Positions 49,685 to 58,577 of a stretch of 64,000 nt of DNA are shown here, one piece after another (positions within the stretch are counted from its first letter, which is position 1; every line of letters starts with the position of its first letter). Source of the DNA: Sphingomonas sp. Leaf32 (GTDB taxonomy: Bacteria > Pseudomonadota > Alphaproteobacteria > Sphingomonadales > Sphingomonadaceae); NCBI RefSeq assembly GCF_001421765.1, contig NZ_LMLA01000011.1:124001-188000 (forward strand). Direction: 5' to 3'. The notes under the pieces are model-generated. The model worked only from the letters and a program-made list of their open reading frames with translations. It made no database searches and was not told the DNA's origin. The position numbers were made by a program, and so were the translations under genes.

Positions 49685-50652
49685 GCGAGTTCCTGCGGAT
49701 CGCCGCGCCTGGGCGACGGGATGTTGAGATCGAACCAGCGCGCGACGCCGGCCAGCGCCGGATGGGACAGGTCCCGCTCCAGATAGCGCCACACGCGCGG
49801 GCACAAGGCACCATAGCGCGGCTTGCCGTCGCGCCGCCACAGCCGGGTGAAGATGCCGAGGATCTTCGCATTCCGCTGCGCACCGAACAGGTGATAGGCG
49901 GCGTCGAACCCGTCCCCCGCCCCGGTCGATTCGCGGTAGCGGGCGAGCATCGACGCCTCGACCACCGCCGGCACGTCGCGGCGTGCATCCTGCAACAGCG
50001 ACACGAGGTCATAGGCGGGATGCCCCGCCAGCGCGTCCTGGAAATCGAGCAGGCCCAGCCGCGTATCGTCGAGCAGCATCAGGTTTTCGGCGTGATAATC
50101 GCGCAACACGGTCACCACCGGCATCTCCGGCAACGCATCGAACGCCGCGTTCCACGCCGCTTCATACCCCGCGGTATCGACGCGCAACCCCAGCGCATCG
50201 CAATACCATTCGATCAGCAGGTTCGCCTCGCGCAGGATGAAGGCGCGGTCATAGGGCGGGACCGGTGCGGGATCATGGCGTTGCAGGCGCAGCAGCTGGT
50301 CGACGGCGGCGGCATAGAGCCGGCCTTCGCTTTCCGGTGCGGCGTCGACCGTCTCGCGCATCCGCATGTCGCCGAAATCCTCCAGCAGCATGAACCCGGC
50401 GGTCGCATCATCGGCGAGGATCGCGGGCGCGGAAAAACCGCGTTCGCCCAGCCATGCCGCCATATGTGCGAACTTGCGCGTATCCTCCGGCGGCGGCGCG
50501 TCCATCAGCACGGCGCTGCGTCCGGCCTCGATCACGCGATAGTAGCGGCGGAACGACGCATCGACCGCCAGCGGCAAAATCTGCGCATCGCCCCAGCCGG
50601 CATCGATCAGAAAGGGGACAGCCGCATCGCGCGGGTTCAGGTCAGCGGCCAT
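49681..50652 (-). CDS. amgK: N-acetylmuramate/N-acetylglucosamine kinase
   Basis: 323 residues, aminoglycoside phosphotransferase fold. ATP region SFRRYYRVIEAGRSAVLMDAP, hinge FMLLEDFGDMRM, catalytic loop VTVLRDYHAENLMLL (HxxN) and LGLLDFQDALAGHPAYDL with the metal Asp. Phosphorylates the anomeric position of MurNAc (and GlcNAc) during cell-wall recycling. Overlaps tsaE by 16 bases and murU by 4, matching the tsaE-amgK-murU order known from Caulobacter and Pseudomonas. Confidence 0.92.
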   Translation of the reverse strand: MAADLNPRDAAVPFLIDAGWGDAQILPLAVDASFRRYYRVIEAGRSAVLMDAPPPEDTRKFAHMAAWLGERGFSAPAILADDATAGFMLLEDFGDMRMRETVDAAPESEGRLYAAAVDQLLRLQRHDPAPVPPYDRAFILREANLLIEWYCDALGLRVDTAGYEAAWNAAFDALPEMPVVTVLRDYHAENLMLLDDTRLGLLDFQDALAGHPAYDLVSLLQDARRDVPAVVEASMLARYRESTGAGDGFDAAYHLFGAQRNAKILGIFTRLWRRDGKPRYGALCPRVWRYLERDLSHPALAGVARWFDLNIPSPRRGDPQELA

Positions 50653-51077
50653 CGGCTTTCCCAAGCGTCCGGCACGCGCGCTGTCAAGCGCCGCCCGCCC
50701 GCATCGTCGAACGCGAGGGTCAGCCACAGCGCATCGCGCCAATAGGCGTCGCCCAGCCGTTCGGGCCATTCGACCAGCAGCACGGCATCGTCCGCCTCGT
50801 CCAGCCCGAGTTCCAGCGCCTCGTCTGGGTCCTCGATCCGGTACAGATCGACATGCAGCACGCTGAGGCGCACCTCAGGCGGGTCGTAGGGCTGGACGAT
50901 CGCGAAGCTGGGCGACGGGGCCTCGCCCGCCAGCCCCAGCGCCGCGAGCAACCCACGGGCGATGCTGGTCTTGCCCGCGCCCAATGGCCCCGACAAGGCG
51001 ATCACGTCACCCGGCCGCACCACCGCCGCTAGGTCCACGCCCAACGCATGTGCCGCCGCTGCGTCGGGCAGATACAT
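50637..51077 (-). CDS. tsaE: tRNA threonylcarbamoyladenosine biosynthesis ATPase TsaE
   Basis: 146 residues from ATG 51077 (GTG 51080 adds one residue). Walker A ALSGPLGAGKTSIARGLL, PSPSFAIVQPY, HVDLYRIEDPDEALELGLDE and VLLVEWPERLGD are diagnostic. Acts with TsaB and TsaD to place t6A at position 37 of ANN-decoding tRNAs. Start overlaps the divL stop (TGATG). Confidence 0.95.
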   Translation of the reverse strand: MYLPDAAAAHALGVDLAAVVRPGDVIALSGPLGAGKTSIARGLLAALGLAGEAPSPSFAIVQPYDPPEVRLSVLHVDLYRIEDPDEALELGLDEADDAVLLVEWPERLGDAYWRDALWLTLAFDDAGGRRLTARVPDAWESRWPLT

Positions 51078-53428
51078 CACGGCTCGCGCGGCAGGTCGAT
51101 GGTGACCAATGTGCCGACGCCCTTTTCCGATACCAGCTCGATCGTGCCGCCATGCGCCTCGACCGCCTGCCGCGCGAGCGGCAAGTCGAGGCTCAAGGCC
51201 CGTTCGCCGACCCGCGCCGCGCCGGCCTGTGCAAAACGGTCGAATGCACGCGCCACCGCGTCCTTCGACATGCCGGGGCCGTCGTCCGACACCACGATCC
51301 GCGCCCGCTGCGCATCGCCGTCGACATGCAGCAGCACGCGCCCGCCCTTGCGCAGGCCGCCGATCGCATGGTCGAGCAGATGCCCGACCGCCTGCCGCAA
51401 CCGCCGCGCATCGCCCAGCATGACACCCGCCGTCGGTGCGATCTCCACCGCCAGCTCGACGCCCCGCGCCGCCGCCGCCGCCCGCGCGGCCCCTGCCGCT
51501 TCGCCCGCGATCATCTTCAGCGGCACCGTAGCCCGCGCGACCGGCGTGGTTTCGTTGGCGGTCAGGTCCAGCGTGTCGTCGATCAACCCGCCCAGCCGCT
51601 CGACCGATTCGAGGATCGCATCGGTATAGCGCGCGCCATCCTCCGTCAGCTTGCCGGCATAGCCCGCCTGCAACATCTCGGCGAACCCCTTGATCGAGGT
51701 GAGCGGGGTGCGCAGTTCATAGCTCATCGACGCGACGAACGCCGTCTTGACCCGGTCCGCCGCCTCCAGCGCCTCGTTCCGGTCACGCAGCGCCTGTTCC
51801 ATCCGCCGGCTGTCGGAAATGTCGAGCATGGTCAGCAGCGCATTGCCATCGGGCAGCGGCACCGCGCCGAATTCATAATGCCGCCCGTCAGCCATCGCGA
51901 AGCGGCCCGATCGCTGCATCCGCTGCTGCGTGGCGAAGCGGACCAGTTCGGGGATCAGCGCCGCCTTGCCCGGGCTGGCAAGGCTGCTCGCAACCCGCTC
52001 GGCCAGCGCATCGACGCGCGGATGGCCGTCGAGGAACGCGTCATCCAGCCCCCAGACCTGCCGGAACTTCGCGTTCCATATCTGCAACCGGCCATCGGCG
52101 GCGAACACGCCCAGCGCCTCGAACAGATTGTCGAACGTGGCGGTCCGCACCCGGAGCAGCGTGTCGCGCGCGCTGGCCAGTTGCACCTGTTCGGTACGAT
52201 CCTCGAAGATCAGCAGCAGCCCCCCTTCGGGCAGCGGCTGCGCGACGACCCGCAGGTGCGTGCCGCCGGGCAGATGCCATTGTTCCTCGATCGCGCCCTC
52301 CGCCGCGCGGAACCAGTCGCGCCGCTCGGTCTTCCACCCCGGAAAGTCGCGGACTTCGGGCAGGCGCTTGGATTCGCGCATCCGGTCGAGCACGCGGTCG
52401 AACTCGGGCCGGTCCGCCAGCCATTCGGGCTTCATCGCGAAGGTGCGGCCGAACGGCTGGTTGTAGAAGACCAGCGTGCGGTCCGGCGCGAACTGCGCCA
52501 CGCCCGCCGACAGCCGGTCGAGCATCGCGCGCTGTGCCGCCCGACTGCGCTTCAGCTTGCCGCGCGCCTCCTCGATCTCGTGCACGTCGATGGCGAAACC
52601 GCCGGTGCCGCCGTCGCGCAGCGGCATGTCGTGGACGCGCAGCATCCGCCGTTCGCCGTTGATGGTCGCGGGCATCGCCGCCGCCTGCGGCTGTCCGGTA
52701 TCGCGCGCGATGGCCGCGCTGGCGAGCGGTCCGCCGATGCCGACACCTTCGACCAGTTCGACCTGCCGTGCGATCACCTCCGCCGCATCGCCGGCATCGA
52801 CCGCGCGGACATAGGCGGTGTTGACCATGGCCAGGCGTAGCGTGTCGTCGCGATACCACATCGGCATCGGCGCCGCTTCGATCAGACTGGACAGCGCCTC
52901 GAACGCCGCGCGATATTCCTCGGCCTCCGCGCCCAGCGTCGCGATCTCGTCATGGAATTCGGTCGCGTCGAAGAACCAGACCAGCACCCCGCCCGGCGTG
53001 TTGAGCGCCGCCGGCGCACGGTCGCCGATCGCGAACAGCGACCGCGCCGACCCGGTCGCGCGAACCACGGTCCGGAACGGCTTGCCCCCGCGCAGCGCGG
53101 CGGTGATCGCATCGACCAACCGGTCGGCGCTGCCCGGCTCCAGCCCGCTATCGGCACTGCCAAGGTCGGCGAGCGATACCGGCAGGTCGCTGCGCCCCAG
53201 CCGGTCGGCCAGCGGCCGGTCGAGCAGCAGCCGGCCATCGGCACGCACCACCATCGCGAGCGCGGGCGAGGCGGACAGCGTTGCATTCAGCGAATCGAAC
53301 AGCGCCCCCTCCGCCGCCGCCCGCCGCCGCGCAGACAGGCCGGCGTGCAGCATCCACGCGCTCGCGCCCACCAGCAACGCCAGCACGACGCCGCACAGGA
53401 CGGCGGTCATCAGGGTCAGGGTAATCAA
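51077..53428 (-). CDS. divL: DivL-like PAS sensor kinase with Tyr in place of the phospho-His
   Basis: About 783 residues from TTG 53428 (GAGG eight bases upstream; ATG 53410 is the next option). One N-terminal membrane segment (TAVLCGVVLALLVGASAWML), several PAS modules (about 25-545), then a histidine-kinase core. The H-box reads FVASMSYELRTPLTSIKGFA: Tyr570 (codon 51719-51721) stands where kinases have His. The ATP-binding domain keeps VVSDDGPGMSKDA and EKGVGTLVTIDLP but has HLLDHAI for the usual N-box, lacking the canonical Asn. These traits match Caulobacter DivL (769 residues, Tyr550), which controls the CckA-CtrA phosphorelay by binding rather than by phosphorylation. It heads the tsaE-amgK-murU-addBA run. 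Confidence 0.88.
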   Translation of the reverse strand: MITLTLMTAVLCGVVLALLVGASAWMLHAGLSARRRAAAEGALFDSLNATLSASPALAMVVRADGRLLLDRPLADRLGRSDLPVSLADLGSADSGLEPGSADRLVDAITAALRGGKPFRTVVRATGSARSLFAIGDRAPAALNTPGGVLVWFFDATEFHDEIATLGAEAEEYRAAFEALSSLIEAAPMPMWYRDDTLRLAMVNTAYVRAVDAGDAAEVIARQVELVEGVGIGGPLASAAIARDTGQPQAAAMPATINGERRMLRVHDMPLRDGGTGGFAIDVHEIEEARGKLKRSRAAQRAMLDRLSAGVAQFAPDRTLVFYNQPFGRTFAMKPEWLADRPEFDRVLDRMRESKRLPEVRDFPGWKTERRDWFRAAEGAIEEQWHLPGGTHLRVVAQPLPEGGLLLIFEDRTEQVQLASARDTLLRVRTATFDNLFEALGVFAADGRLQIWNAKFRQVWGLDDAFLDGHPRVDALAERVASSLASPGKAALIPELVRFATQQRMQRSGRFAMADGRHYEFGAVPLPDGNALLTMLDISDSRRMEQALRDRNEALEAADRVKTAFVASMSYELRTPLTSIKGFAEMLQAGYAGKLTEDGARYTDAILESVERLGGLIDDTLDLTANETTPVARATVPLKMIAGEAAGAARAAAAARGVELAVEIAPTAGVMLGDARRLRQAVGHLLDHAIGGLRKGGRVLLHVDGDAQRARIVVSDDGPGMSKDAVARAFDRFAQAGAARVGERALSLDLPLARQAVEAHGGTIELVSEKGVGTLVTIDLPREP

Positions 53429-53483
53429 GCGAGCGCCTCGCGGGCAGACGATGGAACGGCGAAGATGGGCACCTCTCCTGCCT

Positions 53484-53751
53484 AGGGTGCAGACCCATAA
53501 ACGGCAATGGCCGTGATCGCCGTGGGAAGGCCGCTGGCTAGAAGCGCAGCGCAGACGCGTGGCAACGCCACGCGCAAGCAAGCGACGCGGCCAGCGGCCT
53601 TCCCACGGCGACCGCGAAGCGGCGGGCCGAAGCTGGCGCACGGCGGCGTCGCGCGTCGGTCACGATGCGAAGGCATCGCTCCCTCCTTGCTCCTACCCGT
53701 GCGCCAGCTTCGGCTCCGTCCCGGCCGTTGCCGTTTATGGGTCTGCACCCT
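53484..53751. repeat. 268-base element of nested inverted repeats upstream of divL
   Basis: Outer arms 53484-53512 and 53723-53751 (29 bases, one mismatch; left arm begins agggtgcagacccataaacg). Inside lie three further stems in series: 53518-53538 with 53590-53610 (21 bases, perfect), enclosing cgcgtggc/gccacgcg at 53556-53574; and 53626-53643 with 53697-53714 (18 bases, perfect). The layout is a long stem capped by two branched arms. It is 55 bases upstream of the divL start. Frames through it (several open on both strands) look like GC-rich artefacts of the palindromes. Confidence 0.85.
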
Positions 53752-53769
53752 TGTCGTTACAGCGCACAT

Positions 53770-53804
53770 AAAAAAGGGGCAGCGCCGCACGGCGCCGCCC
53801 CTTT
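53770..53804 (-). terminator. Rho-independent terminator of the large TonB receptor gene
   Basis: aaaggggcagcgccg, a 3-base loop and ggcgccgcccctttat form a strong hairpin; on the minus strand it is followed by a run of T (a-run at 53770-53775 on the plus strand). It lies 45 bases past the receptor stop. Confidence 0.85.
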
Positions 53805-53848
53805 ATCGCAACCCGGCGACGGATCGCCGCCGCCGGTCGTGCAAGTCG

Positions 53849-56800
53849 TTACATCTTCACCCGTGCGCCGGCGAAGAAATAGCGGCCAATCGTCTGCTGG
53901 ATATACGTTACATCGGCGATGTCCGGCTTCTGGCCGAACACGTTGTTGACACCGCCATAGAATTGGAAGCGGTCGGTCGCGTCGAGGCTGACATAGATGT
54001 CATGCTGCCACATCGCCTTGATGTACTTGTATTCCGGCGCCACGACGTCCGGATTGTTCTGGTTGGTCAGATTGGCATAACGCAGCGTCTTGTCCATGAA
54101 GTTGACGCCGTAATTGACCGTGACGTTCTCCAGCGACCAGGTGAGATCGGCGTTGGCGCTGTACTTGGGTGCACGATACAGCGCTTCCTGACGACGGTCG
54201 GTGACAGGCGCCCCCGGCGTGCCGATGAACTCCAGCTTGTCGAGATAATTGCCGACCATGCGCAGATTGAACCGCCCGGCGGCGCCCGCGTCGATCGCAT
54301 AGTTGATGTTCACGTCCAGGCCGGCCGTGCTGAAGCGCGCGACGTTCTGCGGGGCCACGACGAAGCTGGTGATGTTACCGACCGCCGCCGTATTGCTGGC
54401 GACGTTGGTGCGGGTGATCGAGCGGCAGAAGACATTGTCCAGCGTCGCCTGATCGACGCACAGCCGGGCGACCTCGTTCGCCGCGACGGTGTTGATCGCA
54501 CCTTGCAGGTTGATGTCGTACCAGTCGGCGCGCAGCGACAGCCCCGGCAGGAAGCGCGGCTGGACCACCGCACCGGCGGTCCACGTCGTCGCCTCTTCCT
54601 CGCGCAGCGCCGAATTGCCGCCCGAAAAGCCCGAGATGTTGGTCGAGCGCGCGTCGACGTAATTGGCAGGATCGGCCACGCCCAGGCCGCTCAGCAGCGT
54701 GCGGCAGTTGGCGGCGCGGGTAGCGGTGCCGTTCTGCAACTCGGCCTTGTCGCACGGATCGGTGATGAAGGCGAAAGTCTGCGACCGGCCGGAGAACAGC
54801 TCGCCGATGTTCGGTGCGCGCACCGCCTTCGAATAGGTGCCGTTGAAGGTGATGTCCTTCACCGGCGCATAGGTGCCGTTGACCTTCCACGTGGTCGTGC
54901 GACCGATCGTGGAATAGTCGGAAATACGGATCGCGGCGCCGGCGCTCAGGCGATGGGCGAAGGGCAGGTCCTTCAGGATCGGTGCATCGAGTTCGGCGAA
55001 CCCTTCCTTCACGTCGAAACTGCCTTCCTCGCGGCCCAGCGAGTTGGTGAAGGTCAGGCCCTGCGCCGCGATGGGATCGGGCACGAACCGGCTCTCTTCC
55101 TTGCGATATTCGCCGCCCAGCACGAAATTGATCGCGCCGCCGGGCAGTTCGAAGAACTGGCCGAAGTCGCCCGTGACCGACCCCGACACGACATGCTGGC
55201 GTAGGCGCGACCGGTCGGTGGTGGTGGCGCGTACGAAGTCCAGCGCCGCCTGGCTGGGGGCACCATCGCCGAACAGGTTCAGCGGGACGCATTCACCGGG
55301 GCGGAAGGTCGTCGGGTTGACGACGGTGCGGCTGGCATCGGGCTGGTTCGGAACCCAATTGGGGTCCAGATTGACGCGGCAGGTGATCTGCCCGTTGGCC
55401 GGGTTCCGCACCGCGTCCAGCGCCGCGAAGAAGCGGTCGTTATAGGTGTTGTTGACGTAGCGGTTGGCGATGTCCGACTGGCCGAAGACATAGGAGACTT
55501 CGTAGCTGGCATGATCGTTGATCGTACCCTTGGCGCCGACGACCCCGCGATAGGTTTCGCGGGTGATCGTCTCACCACGCTGGCCGATGTCGAAATTGTC
55601 GCGGGTCAGCCAAACGCCGCCATTGCCGAGGTTCGGCAGGCCGGCGGGCAGGTACGGATTGTCGTCCGGCACCAGCAGATAATAGTCGAAGGACGGCTGG
55701 CCGACGGTGAACGACTTGGTGCGGGCATACTTGCCTTCGGCGAACAGCGTCAGCGCGGGCGACACGTCGTAATGGGTGATGAGGTTGACGACGTGACGGT
55801 CGATGCGCGGCAGCAGGTCGTTCTGGTAGTCGGCGACGCTGGTGCCGCTGCCCCCCTGTGAGAAACCGGGGCGCAATACGGTGCCGAGCTGGAACGGCAC
55901 CAGTTGACCGGAGGCGTTGACGAAATAGTCGGGCTGGCCGTCGAAATCGACGTCGATACCGCCCTGGCGCGCAGTGTCGTTGTAGCGGACGTCGTTGGTC
56001 GGGATATTGTCCGGGATTCCGTTGCTGGCGCCACCGCTATAGCCCTGCCGGAACTCCGGATCGTTCGGGTTGCGGTTGAAGGAGACGAACCCGGTCCCCC
56101 GCAGCCGCGCGCGGTCGCGCGATTCGAGGCGGCTTTCCGAGCCATATTCATAGGCCAGCGCCACGTTGCCGCGACCATCGCCGAAGTTCCTGCCGGCGGT
56201 CACCGCCAGCAGGCGCTTGCCCGCATCGCCATATTCGGAAATCCCGGCCTGGGCGCGGGCGGTGATCCCTTCGAAATTGCGCTTCAGGATGAAGTTGACC
56301 ACGCCGGTCACCGCGTCCGCGCCGTACACTGCCGACGCGCCGCCGGTCAGAACGTCGACCCGCTCGACCAGATCGCTGGGAATGGTGCTGACGTCGACCG
56401 CCTGCGACCCCGGAACGGAGGCGACCTGACGACGCCCGTCGATCAGCACCAGCGTGCGATCGGTGCCGAGGTTACGCAGGTTCAGCGTGTTCAGGCCCGA
56501 CCCGCCGATCCCGACGCCGCTGCCCGCGGTATCGGCCGAGGTCGTCGACCCCTGCAGCGCGGGAACCTGGGCGATGATGTCGGTCAAATTGGTGCTGCCC
56601 GCCTGCTGGATCGCGGCGGCACTGACCGATACGACCGGGCTGGGCGATTCGAAATCGGGGCGACGAATGCGGGTGCCGGTGACGACGATCTCGTCGCCGT
56701 TGCTGGCATCTTCGGGCGTCTGCGCGGCGGGGTCCGCCGGGATCGGCACGTTGTCGGTGTTGCCGGGTGCAGCCGTCTGCGCGACGGCGGACGCCGACGC

Positions 56801-56869
56801 CATCAGCGCGGCGATGACAACGGCACTGCGCGCGACACCTGCACGCAAACGCGACGTTGACTGGTTCAT
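53849..56869 (-). CDS. TonB-dependent outer membrane receptor (sphingomonad large type)
   Basis: 1006 residues. Signal peptide ending MASASAVAQ, a linker rich in Pro/Asp/Asn, TonB box-like DEIVVTGTRIRRPDFESPSP, plug motifs LTDIIAQVPALQG, LNLRNLGTDRTLVLIDGRR and RVDVLTGGASAVYGADAVTGVVN in pieces, and a barrel ending GRYFFAGARVKM. Members of this expanded class import plant-derived or other complex compounds; no adjacent enzyme hints at the substrate. Stop-side terminator at 53770-53804. Single gene. Confidence 0.93.
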   Translation of the reverse strand: MNQSTSRLRAGVARSAVVIAALMASASAVAQTAAPGNTDNVPIPADPAAQTPEDASNGDEIVVTGTRIRRPDFESPSPVVSVSAAAIQQAGSTNLTDIIAQVPALQGSTTSADTAGSGVGIGGSGLNTLNLRNLGTDRTLVLIDGRRQVASVPGSQAVDVSTIPSDLVERVDVLTGGASAVYGADAVTGVVNFILKRNFEGITARAQAGISEYGDAGKRLLAVTAGRNFGDGRGNVALAYEYGSESRLESRDRARLRGTGFVSFNRNPNDPEFRQGYSGGASNGIPDNIPTNDVRYNDTARQGGIDVDFDGQPDYFVNASGQLVPFQLGTVLRPGFSQGGSGTSVADYQNDLLPRIDRHVVNLITHYDVSPALTLFAEGKYARTKSFTVGQPSFDYYLLVPDDNPYLPAGLPNLGNGGVWLTRDNFDIGQRGETITRETYRGVVGAKGTINDHASYEVSYVFGQSDIANRYVNNTYNDRFFAALDAVRNPANGQITCRVNLDPNWVPNQPDASRTVVNPTTFRPGECVPLNLFGDGAPSQAALDFVRATTTDRSRLRQHVVSGSVTGDFGQFFELPGGAINFVLGGEYRKEESRFVPDPIAAQGLTFTNSLGREEGSFDVKEGFAELDAPILKDLPFAHRLSAGAAIRISDYSTIGRTTTWKVNGTYAPVKDITFNGTYSKAVRAPNIGELFSGRSQTFAFITDPCDKAELQNGTATRAANCRTLLSGLGVADPANYVDARSTNISGFSGGNSALREEEATTWTAGAVVQPRFLPGLSLRADWYDINLQGAINTVAANEVARLCVDQATLDNVFCRSITRTNVASNTAAVGNITSFVVAPQNVARFSTAGLDVNINYAIDAGAAGRFNLRMVGNYLDKLEFIGTPGAPVTDRRQEALYRAPKYSANADLTWSLENVTVNYGVNFMDKTLRYANLTNQNNPDVVAPEYKYIKAMWQHDIYVSLDATDRFQFYGGVNNVFGQKPDIADVTYIQQTIGRYFFAGARVKM

Positions 56870-56999
56870 GGAACGGACCCCTTATTTTACAAGTTACGCG
56901 TATTCTTACGATACGTCGTTCGGAACGTTTGCAACGTGTCGAACGGTGTCCGGGGTCCTTCCGATGACGTTTCCGCGACAGGCGTTGCAAAGACGCAAC

Positions 57000-57032
57000 A
57001 AAAAGGGCGGACATCCAATCGGATGCCCGCCC
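57000..57032 (-). terminator. Rho-independent terminator of ahcY
   Basis: gggcggacatcc (57005-57016) pairs with ggatgcccgccc (57021-57032) with one mismatch around an aatc loop; the plus-strand a-run at 57000-57004 gives a U-tract on the minus-strand transcript. Ends 26 bases beyond the ahcY stop. Confidence 0.87.
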
Positions 57033-57057
57033 CTCTGGCGCTCGATCGCAGACGCGA

Positions 57058-58467
57058 TCAGTAGCGATAATGGTCCGGCTTGAACGGCCCTTCGACCGGC
57101 ACGCCGATATAGCTCGCCTGCTTCGGGGTCAGCTTCGACAGCTTCACGCCCAGCTTTTCGAGGTGCAGCGCCGCGACCTTTTCGTCGAGGTGCTTCGGCA
57201 GAACGTACACTTCGTTCTTGTAGTTCTCGCCCTTGGTCCACAGCTCGATCTGCGCCAGCACCTGGTTGGTGAACGACGACGACATCACGAACGACGGGTG
57301 GCCGGTGGCGCAGCCCAGGTTCACCAGGCGGCCCTTGGCCAGCACGATGATCTGCTTGCCGTCGGGGAACTTCACCAGATCGGTGCCCGGCTTCACTTCG
57401 TCCCACTCATAGTTCGACAGGGCGGCGATCTGGATCTCGCTGTCGAAGTGACCGATGTTGCACACGATGCTCATCGGCTTCATCGCCGCCATATGCTCGG
57501 CGGTGATGACGTCGGCATTGCCGGTCGCGGTGCAGAAGATGTCGGCGCGGGTCACCGCCTCGTCCATCGTCACGACCTCGAACCCTTCCATCGCCGCCTG
57601 CAATGCGCAGATCGGATCGACCTCGGTCACCATCACGCGCGCGCCGCCGTTGCGGAGCGACTGGGCGCTGCCCTTGCCGACGTCGCCGAAGCCGGCGACG
57701 CAGGCGACCTTGCCGGCCAGCATCACGTCGGTGGCGCGACGGATCGCGTCGACCAGCGATTCCTTGCAGCCGTACAGATTGTCGAACTTCGACTTGGTGA
57801 CGCTGTCGTTGACGTTGATCGCCGGGAAGGGCAGCTCGCCCTTCTTCGCGATCTCGTACAGGCGGTGGACGCCGGTCGTCGTTTCTTCCGACACGCCCTT
57901 CAGGTTCTTGACGGTTTCGGTCAGATAGCCCGGGCGCTTGGCGATGAACGCGTTCAGCGCACGCTGGAACTCGACCTCTTCCTCGTTCTCCGGCTCGCCC
58001 AGCGTCGCGCCGGCTTCGAGCTTCGCGCCCCACAGCGCGAACATGGTGGCGTCGCCACCGTCGTCGAGGATGATGTTGGCGGTTTCATCGCCCCAGTCGA
58101 AGATGTCGCCGACATAGTCCCAATAGTCGGCCAGGCTCTCGCCCTTGATCGCGAACACCGGCACCCCGGCGGCGGCGATGGCGGCGGCGGCATGGTCCTG
58201 CGTCGAGAAGATGTTGCACGTCGCCCAGCGGACGTCGGCGCCCAGTGCGGTCAGCGTCTCGATCAGCACCGCGGTCTGGATCGTCATGTGCAGCGAGCCG
58301 GTGATGCGCGCGCCCTTCAGCGGCTGCGACGCGCCGAACTCGCTGCGCAGCGCCATCAGGCCCGGCATCTCGGTTTCGGCGATGTCGATTTCCTTGCGAC
58401 CGAAATCGGCGAGGCCGATGTCCTTGATGACGTAGTCGGTCTGCTTGTCGGCAATGGCGGTGGCCAT
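57058..58467 (-). CDS. ahcY: Adenosylhomocysteinase
   Basis: 469 residues, the bacterial form with the extra roughly 40-residue insert. Hydrolyses S-adenosylhomocysteine to homocysteine and adenosine, NAD-dependent. Motifs: [51 protein letters not shown] in the substrate region, [16 protein letters not shown] for NAD, and the C-terminal KPDHYRY with the Lys-Tyr that closes the partner site. ATG 58467 has AGGAG eight bases upstream. A 20-base palindrome lies 84 bases upstream. Confidence 0.97.
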   Translation of the reverse strand: MATAIADKQTDYVIKDIGLADFGRKEIDIAETEMPGLMALRSEFGASQPLKGARITGSLHMTIQTAVLIETLTALGADVRWATCNIFSTQDHAAAAIAAAGVPVFAIKGESLADYWDYVGDIFDWGDETANIILDDGGDATMFALWGAKLEAGATLGEPENEEEVEFQRALNAFIAKRPGYLTETVKNLKGVSEETTTGVHRLYEIAKKGELPFPAINVNDSVTKSKFDNLYGCKESLVDAIRRATDVMLAGKVACVAGFGDVGKGSAQSLRNGGARVMVTEVDPICALQAAMEGFEVVTMDEAVTRADIFCTATGNADVITAEHMAAMKPMSIVCNIGHFDSEIQIAALSNYEWDEVKPGTDLVKFPDGKQIIVLAKGRLVNLGCATGHPSFVMSSSFTNQVLAQIELWTKGENYKNEVYVLPKHLDEKVAALHLEKLGVKLSKLTPKQASYIGVPVEGPFKPDHYRY

Positions 58468-58550
58468 GGGTAGCTCCTGCATAGGGCCATGGGGCGCGCC
58501 CATGGCGGATGCCCCGCCTCTACCCAGCCACCTGCCGAAACGCAAATCCT

Positions 58551-58570
58551 ATATAAAGATTCCTTTATAT
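58551..58570. promoter_or_regulatory. Perfect palindrome in the ahcY promoter, candidate SahR-type operator
   Basis: atataaag-attc-ctttatat: 8-base perfect arms with a 4-base spacer, an AT-rich island in GC-rich DNA, 84 bases upstream of ahcY and 8 bases after the yqgE stop. ArsR-family SahR regulators are known to control ahcY and methionine-cycle genes in Proteobacteria through short palindromes; I cannot verify their exact motif here. Confidence 0.5.
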
Positions 58571-58577
58571 GCCGCGT

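Noticed and set aside
53507..55204. 565-residue plus-strand open frame beginning in the palindromic element
   Set aside because: Runs through the nested repeats and then antisense to the TonB receptor; its opening part is translation of palindromes.
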